From Sphingobium jiangsuense (GTDB taxonomy: Bacteria; Pseudomonadota; Alphaproteobacteria; Sphingomonadales; Sphingomonadaceae), in NCBI RefSeq assembly GCF_014196495.1, contig NZ_JACIDT010000019.1, positions 1 through 64,000 on the forward strand: 64,000 nucleotides of DNA, read 5' to 3'. Made by a program: the position numbers and the translations under genes. Below, piece by piece: positions 53,686 to 61,538 of this stretch; position 1 is the first letter of the stretch, and each line of letters starts with the position of its first letter. The notes under the pieces were generated by a model. That model was not told where the DNA came from. It saw only the letters and a list, made by a program, of their open reading frames with translations, and ran no database searches.

Positions 53686-54269
53686 GGCCGGGCCCCCGCA
53701 TCATTCTGGCCATCGTCGGGGCGGTCCCTGACCTGTTCGAGCACGTTCGCGCGGGACGCGGGCGAAACCGGGGCGACAAGATAGTCGCCGACCACCCATT
53801 GCGGGCGCTCGACCAGCGAATAGACATAGCGCGGCATGTAGAGCCGGTCGGGCCGCTGGCGGTCGGCATAGGGCAGGATCAGCGTCCGGACCGAACGCGG
53901 GGGCTTGAGCATCGGCGTGACCGGCTGCTCGATCAGCCCCTGGAGCTCGCGATAGACGCTATCGCGATAACCGGCGAAGGCGCCCGACGTTGTTCCAGTG
54001 GAACCGCGCGCGGCCTTGCCGTCCCTGAGCAACTTCCTGTCCCTGGTGACCGCCGGATCGGACTTCGACGCGACGCCCGCAACGGCATCGGCATAGGCCT
54101 TCTCAGGGTGGATGCACTGGCCGTGATCGTCGTTCTTGCAACTGAACTTCTCGCTATAGGGCGACATGATCGAGCCCATCGTCGCGCAGCCGCTCAGCAT
54201 GAAGGCGGCGCAGACCGGAAGAAGCGGGGAGAGGGCGCGCGATCGGCGCGCGGGCGATAGAGGCCGCAT
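53682..54269 (-). CDS. traV: Outer-membrane lipoprotein TraV
   Basis: 195 residues from ATG 54269, chosen for its ribosome site (GGGAG) and lipoprotein signal (ALSPLLPVCAAFMLSGCATMG, lipobox LSGC). FSCKNDDHGQCIHPEKAYADA contains the TraV Cys pair, and PPRSVRTLILPYADRQRPDRLYMPRYVYSLVERPQWVVGDYL the C-terminal domain. It forms the outer-membrane core with TraK and TraB (VirB7-like role). Confidence 0.88.
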   Translation of the reverse strand: MRPLSPARRSRALSPLLPVCAAFMLSGCATMGSIMSPYSEKFSCKNDDHGQCIHPEKAYADAVAGVASKSDPAVTRDRKLLRDGKAARGSTGTTSGAFAGYRDSVYRELQGLIEQPVTPMLKPPRSVRTLILPYADRQRPDRLYMPRYVYSLVERPQWVVGDYLVAPVSPASRANVLEQVRDRPDDGQNDAGARP

Positions 54270-54304
54270 GGGCGATACTCCCTGTTGGATGAGGAGCCGG
54301 CGCA

Positions 54305-55618
54305 TCAGAACTTGCTTCCGGCGGTCGGCTTGATATCGAGGGTGACGCCCTCCTGGATCACGACCACGACGTCCTTCGCCGCGCCGACCTCAACGATCGG
54401 CCCCGCCTGGCGCGCGAGATCGAGATAGAAATCGGTGAGCTTCTCGGACGATCGCGACAGGCCGCCGGCGATGCCGGCCTTGGCGGCGTCGCCCGCATCG
54501 AGCGTGCGCACCGAACCCAGCGCCGAGGTCGAGACGTCGCCGACCGTATTCTGGACCGTATCGGCGACCCCGGTGATGGTCCCGGCGATGAACGCGCGGG
54601 CAAGGGCCGCGCCGGCGCGGGTGACGACCTTGCCGGAGAGGCCCTTCTTGCCGTCGGCGTCGACGAAGAAGCCCTTGATGGGCTGGTCGACCACCGAGCG
54701 TTCGTCGAAATCGACGCAAGAGAGGCTGACCAACTGGACTTCGACCCGTTCCTTCGCGAGGCTGCCGGTGGCGTTGCCGATGACGAAGCAGCCGGCGAGG
54801 TTGGCTTTGACGTCATTGGGCAGGACGGCGGGGGCTTGCACCCGCGCGATCAACGGTTCGGGATTGTTGGTCGCATCCCGGCTCGCCAGCGCATCGATCC
54901 CGGTCAGCAGCCGCGCCTTCATGAAACCAGGTGGCAAATAGATGGTCCGCGTCTTTTTTTTAGCGGCCTGTGCCCCATCGGCGGCCGCGACCGGACTGGT
55001 CGCGGCGCCGATCGCGCCCACGGTCTTCTCGACCGGCGGGGCCGGAGGCGCTGGCGGCGCGGCGGGCGGCGCGGGCGGCTTCGCGACGGAAGGATCGATG
55101 TCACCGGTCGCGGGCGGTTCGGGAAAGTCGGGAACCGAGCCGGGGATCGCCGGAGGAAGATCGCCGTCCAGCGCATGGGGCGGCGTGCCGGAACCGGGCG
55201 CGACCTTGCCTTCCTCGATGGCGGAGACGCGATCGCCGAGCAATTGCTGTCCATCAAGAATCTTCTGCAGGTCGCCGCGCAGCTTGACCTCTAGGCTGTC
55301 GCCGCGAAGCCCCGCGCCCATGTCGAGCTTCGAACTGGGCGATGGCGCGGCCTGCTCGGTCTTGTCGCCGCTGGCCGTGTAGAGGCCGAGCCCCAGCACG
55401 CCGATCGCACCGGCAACGCCAAGCTGCCTCAAACGCAGCTGCTGGCGTGCGGTCAGCGTTTGCCACCGCGTCTTGAGATCGAGCAGCGCGGGGCCGCGCG
55501 TATTCTCGCCAGGACGAGGGCGGTCCGCCTCATAGCCGTCGAGGTCGAGTTCCTCCGCGCGATCGGCAGGACCGCGCCCGCGGGGCCCGCGACCGCCGCG
55601 AGAGTCCCCGCCGCTCAT
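54305..55618 (-). CDS. traB: Core-complex protein TraB (VirB10-like)
   Basis: 437 residues. Cytoplasmic N-terminus rich in Arg/Gly, one inner-membrane helix (LGVAGAIGVLGLGLYTASG, about 65-85), a coiled segment, a Pro/Ala linker (PPAPPAAPPAPPAPP) and the C-terminal VirB10 barrel (YLPPGFMKARLLTGIDA, CFVIGNATGSLAKERVEVQLVSLSCVDFDERSV, KGLSGKVVTRAG). It spans both membranes. It overlaps traK by 4 bp. Confidence 0.92.
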   Translation of the reverse strand: MSGGDSRGGRGPRGRGPADRAEELDLDGYEADRPRPGENTRGPALLDLKTRWQTLTARQQLRLRQLGVAGAIGVLGLGLYTASGDKTEQAAPSPSSKLDMGAGLRGDSLEVKLRGDLQKILDGQQLLGDRVSAIEEGKVAPGSGTPPHALDGDLPPAIPGSVPDFPEPPATGDIDPSVAKPPAPPAAPPAPPAPPVEKTVGAIGAATSPVAAADGAQAAKKKTRTIYLPPGFMKARLLTGIDALASRDATNNPEPLIARVQAPAVLPNDVKANLAGCFVIGNATGSLAKERVEVQLVSLSCVDFDERSVVDQPIKGFFVDADGKKGLSGKVVTRAGAALARAFIAGTITGVADTVQNTVGDVSTSALGSVRTLDAGDAAKAGIAGGLSRSSEKLTDFYLDLARQAGPIVEVGAAKDVVVVIQEGVTLDIKPTAGSKF

Positions 55619-56373
55619 TGCCCGGCTCCCCGGCGAACGACGATCAGCCGCGCGGCTTCCCCGGCCTCGATATTGCCCCGGTCGAGGGTGATCGCGAAGA
55701 TGTTGGCGCCGAGCGCGCCGTCGAGAAAACCGCGTTCGTCGAGCTGCGCGCCGCCGGCGGCAGAGACCAGATATTCCGATGCCGAGAGGCCGGACCCGTC
55801 GATTTCGATGCGGCGTCGTTCCTCCAGCGTGGCGCCCGGCAGCGTCGCGAGCCGGATCGGCCCGGATCGGGGCGCAACGCTGGTGAAGCTCGCCGGGATC
55901 CGGTCCTGGAGCATCGAGAGCGTGATCGAGACTGCACGCTCTTCTTCGACCAGGGGTCCTAGCAGTTCCTCATTGGCGCGGGCGCGCTGGGGAGCGCCGG
56001 GCTGGAGCATCACCGTCTGCGCCGGAATATCCGACGGCTCGGCATAGAGCGCATAGACCGCGCCGTTGCAGGTGATGAAGAACTCAGACGGCACGGTGAC
56101 GAAGCTGCGCGTCACCATCCCGGCGTCGTCGATCTCGCGAACGAGGAACTTGATCCAGGCGTCGGAACCGGCGCGCTCCACGGCGATCGCCTTTTCGGCG
56201 CTGAACCTGACGTCCTCGATCTCGCCGCCGGCACAGACGACATGGTTGATGTCGCGATTGGACAGGCGGATCGTGCTGGTCTGATCGGGCAGCGCGGTGA
56301 CGGTCTGCGCGATTGAGGGCAATGGCGCGGCCAGGAGGGCGAGCGCCAACGCCCGCTTAACGGGGGTTCGCAT
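55615..56373 (-). CDS. traK: Core-complex protein TraK (VirB9-like)
   Basis: 252 residues with signal peptide (ALALALLAAPLPSIAQ). The TraK domain: IRLSNRDINHVVCAGGEIEDVRFSAEKAIAVE, and FITCNGAVYALYAEPSDIPAQTVML; the C-terminal part ends DRGNIEAGEAARLIVVRRG. It is a periplasmic member of the outer-membrane core. Its start overlaps the traE end by 17 bp. Confidence 0.9.
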   Translation of the reverse strand: MRTPVKRALALALLAAPLPSIAQTVTALPDQTSTIRLSNRDINHVVCAGGEIEDVRFSAEKAIAVERAGSDAWIKFLVREIDDAGMVTRSFVTVPSEFFITCNGAVYALYAEPSDIPAQTVMLQPGAPQRARANEELLGPLVEEERAVSITLSMLQDRIPASFTSVAPRSGPIRLATLPGATLEERRRIEIDGSGLSASEYLVSAAGGAQLDERGFLDGALGANIFAITLDRGNIEAGEAARLIVVRRGAGQ

Positions 56374-57007
56374 CGAAATTTTCCTCGGTGAGGGCGGTCA
56401 GCCAGAAACGGCCATTGTCGATCACGTAGCGAATCCGCAGATTGCCCCGGAATTTGCGGATCACGCCGCCGATCACGCGGACCTTCTCGACCGGCACGAG
56501 TATCTCGGTCCGGGTCCAGGTCACGGGCTGATCGGGACGGATATAGGTCGCGATCGAGAGCGTGGGGTTGTTGGCCAACTCGTCGAGCAGCCGGTTGAGG
56601 CTGTCGCGCAGGCTGTTGTAGGTCGAGGGGTGCGTGATGCTGAGCAGTTCCTGGAACTGCCGGTCGGCAGAATAGGCCGAGTAGGTGCCCGAGAGCGACA
56701 CGACATTGCGGGTCATCGAGCGCAGATAGGCCTCGGACGGCTCGCCGCCCGTGACATAGAGGTCGCCGCCCGCGCCGAAGGGGACGATGACCGTCCGGGT
56801 GTTCTGGTTGGAGGTGTAGATCACCATGCCCAGCACCGCCGTGATCCCGAACAGGCCGATGACGGCGAGCTTCAGCAGCCGGTTCTCCTCGAACAGGTTG
56901 CTCGCCCCCTGCAGGTAGCGGTGGATGCCATAGCTGCCGGGCCTGCCGATCAGCGGATCGCGTGGGGGTGTGCCGGGGGATTTGCGTCCGAACATGGCCC
57001 GCCTCAT
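56357..57007 (-). CDS. traE: Conjugal transfer protein TraE (VirB5/8-like)
   Basis: 216 residues from ATG 57007, overlapping the traL stop by 4 bp. One helix (LLKLAVIGLFGITAVLGMVIYTS, about 45-67) and a periplasmic VirB8-like domain: EAYLRSMTRNVVSLSGTYSAYSADRQFQELLSITHPSTY, and RVIGGVIRKFRGNLRIRYVI. A longer upstream frame overlaps traL and is not used. Confidence 0.9.
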   Translation of the reverse strand: MRRAMFGRKSPGTPPRDPLIGRPGSYGIHRYLQGASNLFEENRLLKLAVIGLFGITAVLGMVIYTSNQNTRTVIVPFGAGGDLYVTGGEPSEAYLRSMTRNVVSLSGTYSAYSADRQFQELLSITHPSTYNSLRDSLNRLLDELANNPTLSIATYIRPDQPVTWTRTEILVPVEKVRVIGGVIRKFRGNLRIRYVIDNGRFWLTALTEENFDANPR

Positions 57008-57270
57008 TCGTAGAACCGGGTCTGGGTCGGACCCGGATAGTTGGACCAGCGGACGAGGCCCCAGCGCCAGGCCATGTGCGGGATGAAGCCGCGCGGCTTG
57101 GTGCGGAGCCAGGGTACGAAAAGGAGAAGACCCGCGACGAGCGCCCAACCGAGCATCCCGCCCACGATCACGGCGACGAAGATCACCGTGATCACGAGCA
57201 CGAACTCGTCCGATCCGAACCACAGGATCTGGACGGGTTTGTGCAGATATTGGGGTAGCCGCTCGTCCAC
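57004..57270 (-). CDS. traL: Conjugal transfer protein TraL (VirB3-like)
   Basis: 88 residues from a GTG at 57270 with a strong ribosome site (AAGGAGG, 8 bp upstream). VDERLPQYLHKPVQILWFGSDEF is the TraL opening, then two helices (LVITVIFVAVIVGGMLG, and LVAGLLLFVPWL), and the end WGLVRWSNYPGPTQTRFYE. It is a small inner-membrane protein at the base of the pilus machine. ATG is absent in a good position, so GTG is supported. Confidence 0.88.
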   Translation of the reverse strand: MDERLPQYLHKPVQILWFGSDEFVLVITVIFVAVIVGGMLGWALVAGLLLFVPWLRTKPRGFIPHMAWRWGLVRWSNYPGPTQTRFYE

Positions 57271-57365
57271 GAGCCTTCTCCTCCTTGCGTCGTGACCTCC
57301 CTGCGAAGCTGGTTGAACTTCGGGGGGTGTCCCGCCAGCGCGCCTCATGCGCCCTGGCCCGTTGA

Positions 57366-57400
57366 GGTCCGCCGGCCGCGCCCAGGCGCGGCGGCGGACC
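57366..57400 (-). terminator. Strong GC hairpin just after the pilin gene
   Basis: Arms GGTCCGCCG and CGGCGGACC outside, GCGCC/GGCGC inside, separated by small bulges; about 14 pairs. It begins 6 bp after the traA stop in the direction of transcription and has no T run. It is likely an attenuator or an RNA stabiliser that raises pilin transcript over traL onwards. Confidence 0.6.
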
Positions 57401-57406
57401 AATCCG

Positions 57407-57724
57407 TCAGATGACCATTCCGAATGTCTGGAGGATCGAGTCCGCCTTGATCAGGCAGACGGCCGCCACGATGGTCGGGATGCCGATCATGATGTTCGAG
57501 AAGAGCCTGCTCACGCCGAACAGGAAGGCCGCGACGCCGCCGACGAAGCCGAGCGGGCCTTTGACCCCTTGATTGACCACGATATCGTAGATGTCGTAGC
57601 CGAGGTCGCCGGCAGCCGGCGCCGAGAAGGCGTGAGCCCCGCCGGCTCCGAGCAGCGCGAGGAGGGTAACGGGAATACCGACATTGGCGATGTCGGCGGT
57701 TTGTCTGCGAAGAGTCTTCAACAT
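57407..57724 (-). CDS. traA: Pilin precursor TraA
   Basis: 105 residues from ATG 57724. Long leader (to about residue 32, ending GAGGAHAFSA), then a mature pilin of about 70 residues with two helices (PLGFVGGVAAFLFGVSRLFSNIMIGIPTIVAAVCLIKADSIL). This matches the F-type pilin layout. The operon also has an S26 peptidase that could process it. Confidence 0.8.
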   Translation of the reverse strand: MLKTLRRQTADIANVGIPVTLLALLGAGGAHAFSAPAAGDLGYDIYDIVVNQGVKGPLGFVGGVAAFLFGVSRLFSNIMIGIPTIVAAVCLIKADSILQTFGMVI

Positions 57725-57920
57725 GCACTTGCTCCAGTGAAGATGGGCCGCTCCGGGGACTGCTTGCCGGCATCGATTGGGATCGCTGTCGGCCGACGGC
57801 GAGGCTGGACGGCCCGGTTCGGGTCCCGCCGCCGGCATTGGGATTTGCGCGGCGGCGCCGACCTGCCGGACGGCAGAAGCGATGCGCCGCGCGTTCGCGA
57901 TGGTGGGGGTCAGGAGGCGA

Positions 57921-58703
57921 TCAGCGGCCGGCATTCGCGAGCGCCTTCTTGCCGTCGAGGAACGCCTCGATCTCGGCCTGCCGGAACCCGGAAATCATCT
58001 GTCCGTCCGCGATCAGGGTCGGCGTGCCGGTGATGCCGGTCTTGCCGACGATTCCGGCATGCGCCTCGACCCTGGCCTTGCCCTCCGCGCATGTGCGCAG
58101 AGGTGTCGGCGCGGCTCCGGCGTAGATCGCCTTGAACGCCGCTTCCTTGTCCGGCGAGCAAAGGACATGCTCCGCCTTGGCGGCGGCCTCGGCGTGGATG
58201 CCGGAGACGAAGAAGATCAGGCGCCGTACCGGCTTGCCTTCAGCGGCCTTCGCGGCCCAGAAACGGTCGAGCGCGCGGCAGTAGGGGCAGTCGGGATCGG
58301 TGAATTCGACAACCGTGGGCGCGCCCGCCGGACCGATCGCTAGCGCCTTGTCAATGTCGATCCCGGCGAGTTTCTTCGCTGAAGCGGCGTTCTGCGCCAG
58401 CGCGGTAAGGTTCTGGCCGTTGCGGTCGTAGATCTCCGCGAACAGCAGATGCTCGCTGTCAGGCGCATAATAGATGATGCGGCCGCCTGCCGTCGCCTGG
58501 TAGATCGGGCCCTTGACGGGCGCCGGCCCGAAATCCTCGAATTGCAGATTGACGAAGGTCTGCCGCAATTCGTTTTCGGCATCGCGCGCCGTGGCCGTAA
58601 GCGGGTCGGCGGCTTGCGCGAACGCTGCGCCCTGGGCGGCCAGCAGCAGGGGCAGGGCGGGGACGCTCGCCCCGAGCGAGGCGGCGAACTTACGGATGCG
58701 CAT
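57921..58703 (-). CDS. DsbC-like thiol:disulphide isomerase of the transfer operon
   Basis: 260 residues from ATG 58703. Signal peptide (ASLGASVPALPLLLAAQGAAFAQ), N-terminal dimerisation-like domain (about 30-130), then thioredoxin fold with VVEFTDPDCPYCRALDRFW (CPYC) and TGITGTPTLIADG (cis-Pro). It is the usual DsbC/TrbB-type isomerase. It probably folds the Cys-rich TraN and TraU proteins. Its start lies 14 bp inside the gene before it. Confidence 0.85.
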   Translation of the reverse strand: MRIRKFAASLGASVPALPLLLAAQGAAFAQAADPLTATARDAENELRQTFVNLQFEDFGPAPVKGPIYQATAGGRIIYYAPDSEHLLFAEIYDRNGQNLTALAQNAASAKKLAGIDIDKALAIGPAGAPTVVEFTDPDCPYCRALDRFWAAKAAEGKPVRRLIFFVSGIHAEAAAKAEHVLCSPDKEAAFKAIYAGAAPTPLRTCAEGKARVEAHAGIVGKTGITGTPTLIADGQMISGFRQAEIEAFLDGKKALANAGR

Positions 58704-58995
58704 GCGAAGTCTCCTGAAGAGTGCTGGCAGGGCGGGAGAGCAGGCGCGCATCGATATGCGTGCCCGAGCCCACCGGGATGTGATTGGCAGTGAAGGATGC
58801 GGGCGCCGGCTCCGTCCGGTTCGTCGCGGCGACGCGCAGAACGAACCCATCGACCGTCGCCACCACGATGCGCGGCCGTTCGGCGGTCGGCGTGATACTG
58901 GCCTGTCGGCCATGTCCGCCGGGTCCGGCACAGGCTGTCGTCGTGGCGATCAGTGTGCCCAGGGCAGCCGTCATCGCTTTGGCAATCGGCATCAT
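58690..58995 (-). CDS. Small secreted protein, first gene of the transfer operon
   Basis: 101 residues from ATG 58995, with GGAG 7 bp upstream. Signal-like N-terminus (MTAALGTLIATTTACAGPG); TTAC could be a weak lipobox. The rest (RIVVATVDGFVLRVAATN, then FTANHIPVGSGTHIDARL) is a small beta-rich domain. No family known. The 3' end overlaps the DsbC-like start by 14 bp. Confidence 0.55.
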   Translation of the reverse strand: MMPIAKAMTAALGTLIATTTACAGPGGHGRQASITPTAERPRIVVATVDGFVLRVAATNRTEPAPASFTANHIPVGSGTHIDARLLSRPASTLQETSHAHP

Positions 58996-59446
58996 GCACG
59001 ACTCCATGTTGGCGCCCCGCGCCATGGTTGATGAATATTTACCAGTCCGAAGTATCAGGTCCGATTCGACTTGAATCCTCGGAACCCGATCTGAGTGATT
59101 TGAAACGAAGGGGATTGCAACAGGCCCCGGCAGCAGGGTGCCTGAAATGGCGATATTAGCCGTAAATATACGAACTTAGCCTTATAAGTTCGCTTTCGGG
59201 ATCACATGGCCTGATCCGGTGCCGGTTCGGCAATAAAGTTCCTGAATGATCCGATATGGAGGAAAAGGAAAATTATCTGCCCATTACGCGCGTCAGAAAA
59301 TAAATATGCACGCGCATCCGTTGCAAATGAGCAGAAATATTCCTCTAAAATCATCGGTATCTATTCTTGATGTCGATCGCTCCGCGATTCTACCTTCGCC
59401 GGATAACCCACAGAGCCCGACGGGCCGAACCGGGGAGGAAGGAAAT
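58996..59446. other. Divergent control region of the transfer operon
   Basis: About 450 bp, clearly richer in A/T than the flanking genes (for example 59156-59185 and 59268-59310). It separates the transfer operon (minus) from the XRE regulator (plus). It contains the palindrome at 59171-59192. No gene with good evidence is seen. It is a natural place for operators and perhaps oriT. Confidence 0.6.
59171..59192. promoter_or_regulatory. 22-bp palindrome in the transfer control region
   Basis: Perfect 8-bp arms CGAACTTA and TAAGTTCG with a 6-bp centre, in AT-rich DNA about 176 bp before the first transfer gene. Candidate operator of the XRE regulator, or a nic-proximal hairpin. Confidence 0.5.
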
Positions 59447-59863
59447 ATGGCATCCGATGGAAAATTCGCCGACGTCGACCTGTCGATCTTCAAGGAACTC
59501 AAGAAGCTCTCCGGCGAAAAGATCAGGCAGGCGCGAAAGGCGCTCGGTTTCACGCAACTGGAGGTCGCCACCGAAATGGGCGGAAGCCTGCGCTGGTATC
59601 GCGCGATCGAGTCCGGCGATCCGGGGATAAGGCTGGAGGATCATCTGATCGCAATGCTCCGGCTCGGTGCATCGACCGCGCATATCGCGCTGCCCGTCCT
59701 CTATGCGGGCCAACGCATGCGGTTCCCGCGGCAACTGATCCACGGCGACCTCGCCTACATCGAGCGCAAGTGCATCGAGGCGATCTCGGACGCGGTGATC
59801 ACCGGATTGAAACAGGACCTCTCGCCCGAATGGTCGCGGGACGACGGGAAGGACCAGTCATGA
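59447..59863 (+). CDS. XRE-family helix-turn-helix regulator
   Basis: 138 residues from ATG 59447, chosen for its strong ribosome site (GGAGGAAGG). Helix-turn-helix KIRQARKALGFTQLEVATEMGGSLRWYRAIESGDPGIRLEDHLIAMLRLG (about 26-75) and a C-terminal helical part (HGDLAYIERKCIEAISDAVITGL). It is divergent from the transfer operon and probably controls it. The upstream extension to 59246 has no ribosome site. Confidence 0.85.
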   Translation: MASDGKFADVDLSIFKELKKLSGEKIRQARKALGFTQLEVATEMGGSLRWYRAIESGDPGIRLEDHLIAMLRLGASTAHIALPVLYAGQRMRFPRQLIHGDLAYIERKCIEAISDAVITGLKQDLSPEWSRDDGKDQS

Positions 59864-59909
59864 AAATTGACGGTCCGGTTCGGGCGTGACGCCGGGACAG
59901 GAGGAAAAG

Positions 59910-60578
59910 ATGGCGATCTTTCATTTCCATGTGAATATCATCAGCCGCGGCGCCGGACGCAGTATCGTCGCGGCCGCGGCATGGCAAAACAGCTGCCGCC
60001 TGTACGATGAGCGCTACGGCCGGTTTTCCAATTTCGTGAACAAGCGGGCGGTTGCCTGGTCTGCGCTGATACTGCCGTCCGGGGGCCCCGCGCAGTGGGA
60101 GGATCGCGAGTGTTTCTGGAACGCGCTCGAAGCCGCCGAAATCCGCAAGGATGCGCAGCTTGGCCGTCAGTTCGACGTGGCGCTGCCCGATGAACTGGAC
60201 CTGCCGGCGTCGATCGCGGTTCTGCAGCGTTTCGCCAGCGAGATATTTTGCATCGCGGGTTTTGCCGCCGACCTGACACTGATCGAAATGGGCGATACGC
60301 CCAGAGGCAAGCGCCACCATGGCTATGTGCTGATACCGACCCGTCCGATTGTCGACGGCATGTTCGGCCGGAAACCGCGCGAATGGAACAGCCGCGTGAA
60401 GCTGCTCGAAATCCGCGCGGCCTGGGCGATGATGCTGAACGATAAGTTCGCGGCGCTCGGCTATGATGTCCGCGTCGATCATCGGTCCAACGAAGAACGC
60501 GGCATCGACGCTCCGCCGGTTAAGCATATCGGCATGGCCCGCAAGCGTATCGCGGCGCGCGCCCGGCAAACATCCTGA
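59910..60578 (+). CDS. Small relaxase-domain protein (TraA/MobA type), catalytic residues apparently lost
   Basis: 222 residues from ATG 59910 (GAGG site). MAIFHFHVNIISRGAGRSIVAAAAW opens exactly like MOBQ relaxases (MAI-x-HF...SRG-G-RS-V...AAY). Other landmarks are kept: DAQLGRQFDVALPDEL, a His block KRHHGYVLIPTRPI and a DVRVDHRSNEERGID ending. In a gapless comparison from memory the catalytic Tyr25 is Trp25, and the second His of the H-x-H metal site is Tyr. There is no helicase or C-terminal extension; usual relaxases are 400-1,100 aa. It may bind oriT DNA without nicking, or be decaying. The codon for Trp25 is clear (TGG at 59982-59984). Confidence 0.75.
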   Translation: MAIFHFHVNIISRGAGRSIVAAAAWQNSCRLYDERYGRFSNFVNKRAVAWSALILPSGGPAQWEDRECFWNALEAAEIRKDAQLGRQFDVALPDELDLPASIAVLQRFASEIFCIAGFAADLTLIEMGDTPRGKRHHGYVLIPTRPIVDGMFGRKPREWNSRVKLLEIRAAWAMMLNDKFAALGYDVRVDHRSNEERGIDAPPVKHIGMARKRIAARARQTS

Positions 60579-60584
60579 CAATAG

Positions 60585-60955
60585 TCCGTGGCCGGCGCCT
60601 CACCGGCGGTGCGGTCCATCATGACGACGGCGAGGGCGGTTGCGGCGGGCGTGTAGAGGAGAAAATAACCGACTGCACATGCGGCGACGGCAGCGGCAGG
60701 GATTGCCGTCGCCATGACCGCTGCCGCCACGGCGAAAACGGCTAGAAGCTGAACGGCCGCTGCGACAAGAAGTATCCGCCGCCGACCGAGCCTGTTGGCC
60801 AGCCACCCGGTGAGCATTGCGGAGGCCATGCCGGCGAGCGGACCGGTCATGTTGACGATGACGCCGAGACGATCGAGGCTCCACCCCCTCCTGTCAATCA
60901 GCGCGCCCGCGATCGCGCGCGGCAGGCCGCCATGCGTCCCGATCATTTGTCCCAT
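60585..60955 (-). pseudogene. MFS transporter, internal fragment
   Basis: A minus-strand frame starts at 60955. Residues up to ATDY are a clear MFS piece: GALIDRRGWSLDRLGVIVNMTGPLAGMASAMLTGWLANRLGRRRILLVAAAVQLL, and the following two helices, ending MMDRTAGEAPATDY. Below about 60585 the frame only continues as the reverse of the relaxase-like gene. Both ends of the parent gene (about 400 aa) are missing. Confidence 0.75.
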
Positions 60956-61334
60956 TCTTCGAGGCCATCAACAACGGCGAGTGGAACGCTGCGAGTCTCT
61001 TCCAAGGCGCGACAACGCCAATAGGCTGACAGGCGAAAGCACGAGATTAGGCAGTGGGTTGCCCAAATATGCGATCTTGGCCTCTTTTTAGGACCAGGAT
61101 CGAAATGCTAGACTGACGTCGCGTCATGGCCTGCTTGCGCTGCCCAACAGGCCAGCGATCCATGCGCCATTTCTGCGAGGATTATCCAGACCCACGTTCG
61201 CGAGCGCCTGCCCGTCCTGGTCGGCCGGCCATGCGGTCATCGCAGATCGGCCGGAAGGGAAGGGAGCGGGAGGAGAGAGGAAGCAGCGGACGGTTGGCTG
61301 TCCGTGGTTTCCTTTCCTCAACCGGAGCACTGTC
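60956..61334. other. Junction region before xis
   Basis: A 28-codon plus-strand tail ending at 61029 (FVPFFEAINNGEWNAASLF) looks like the C-terminus of some protein but has no start. A small inverted repeat TGACG-N3-CGTCA lies at 61114-61126. The rest (61130-61334) shows no convincing gene; it should carry the xis/int promoter. Confidence 0.4.
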
Positions 61335-61538
61335 ATGACGGGCGCGCGCTACGTGCGCATCAAGCGCTTCGCCGAGCTGACCGGCTACACCGAGAAAGCG
61401 GTCTATCGAAAGATCGCCGACGGCGTGTGGATTCAGGGCCGCGAATATCGCCGCGCTCCCGATGGCAGCATCTGCATCGACCTCGAAGGCTTCCACAAAT
61501 GGGTAGAAAACGGCCAGGGACTGGCGTCGAGCCGCTGA
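61335..61538 (+). CDS. Excisionase-like DNA-binding protein (Xis)
   Basis: 67 residues. VRIKRFAELTGYTEKAVYRKIADGVWIQGREYRRAPDGSICIDLEGFHKWVENG is a winged-helix of the MerR/excisionase type: helix-turn-helix then a short wing. Typical for Xis partners of tyrosine integrases. Its last 40 bp overlap the integrase gene in another frame, so both are co-translated. Confidence 0.8.
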   Translation: MTGARYVRIKRFAELTGYTEKAVYRKIADGVWIQGREYRRAPDGSICIDLEGFHKWVENGQGLASSR

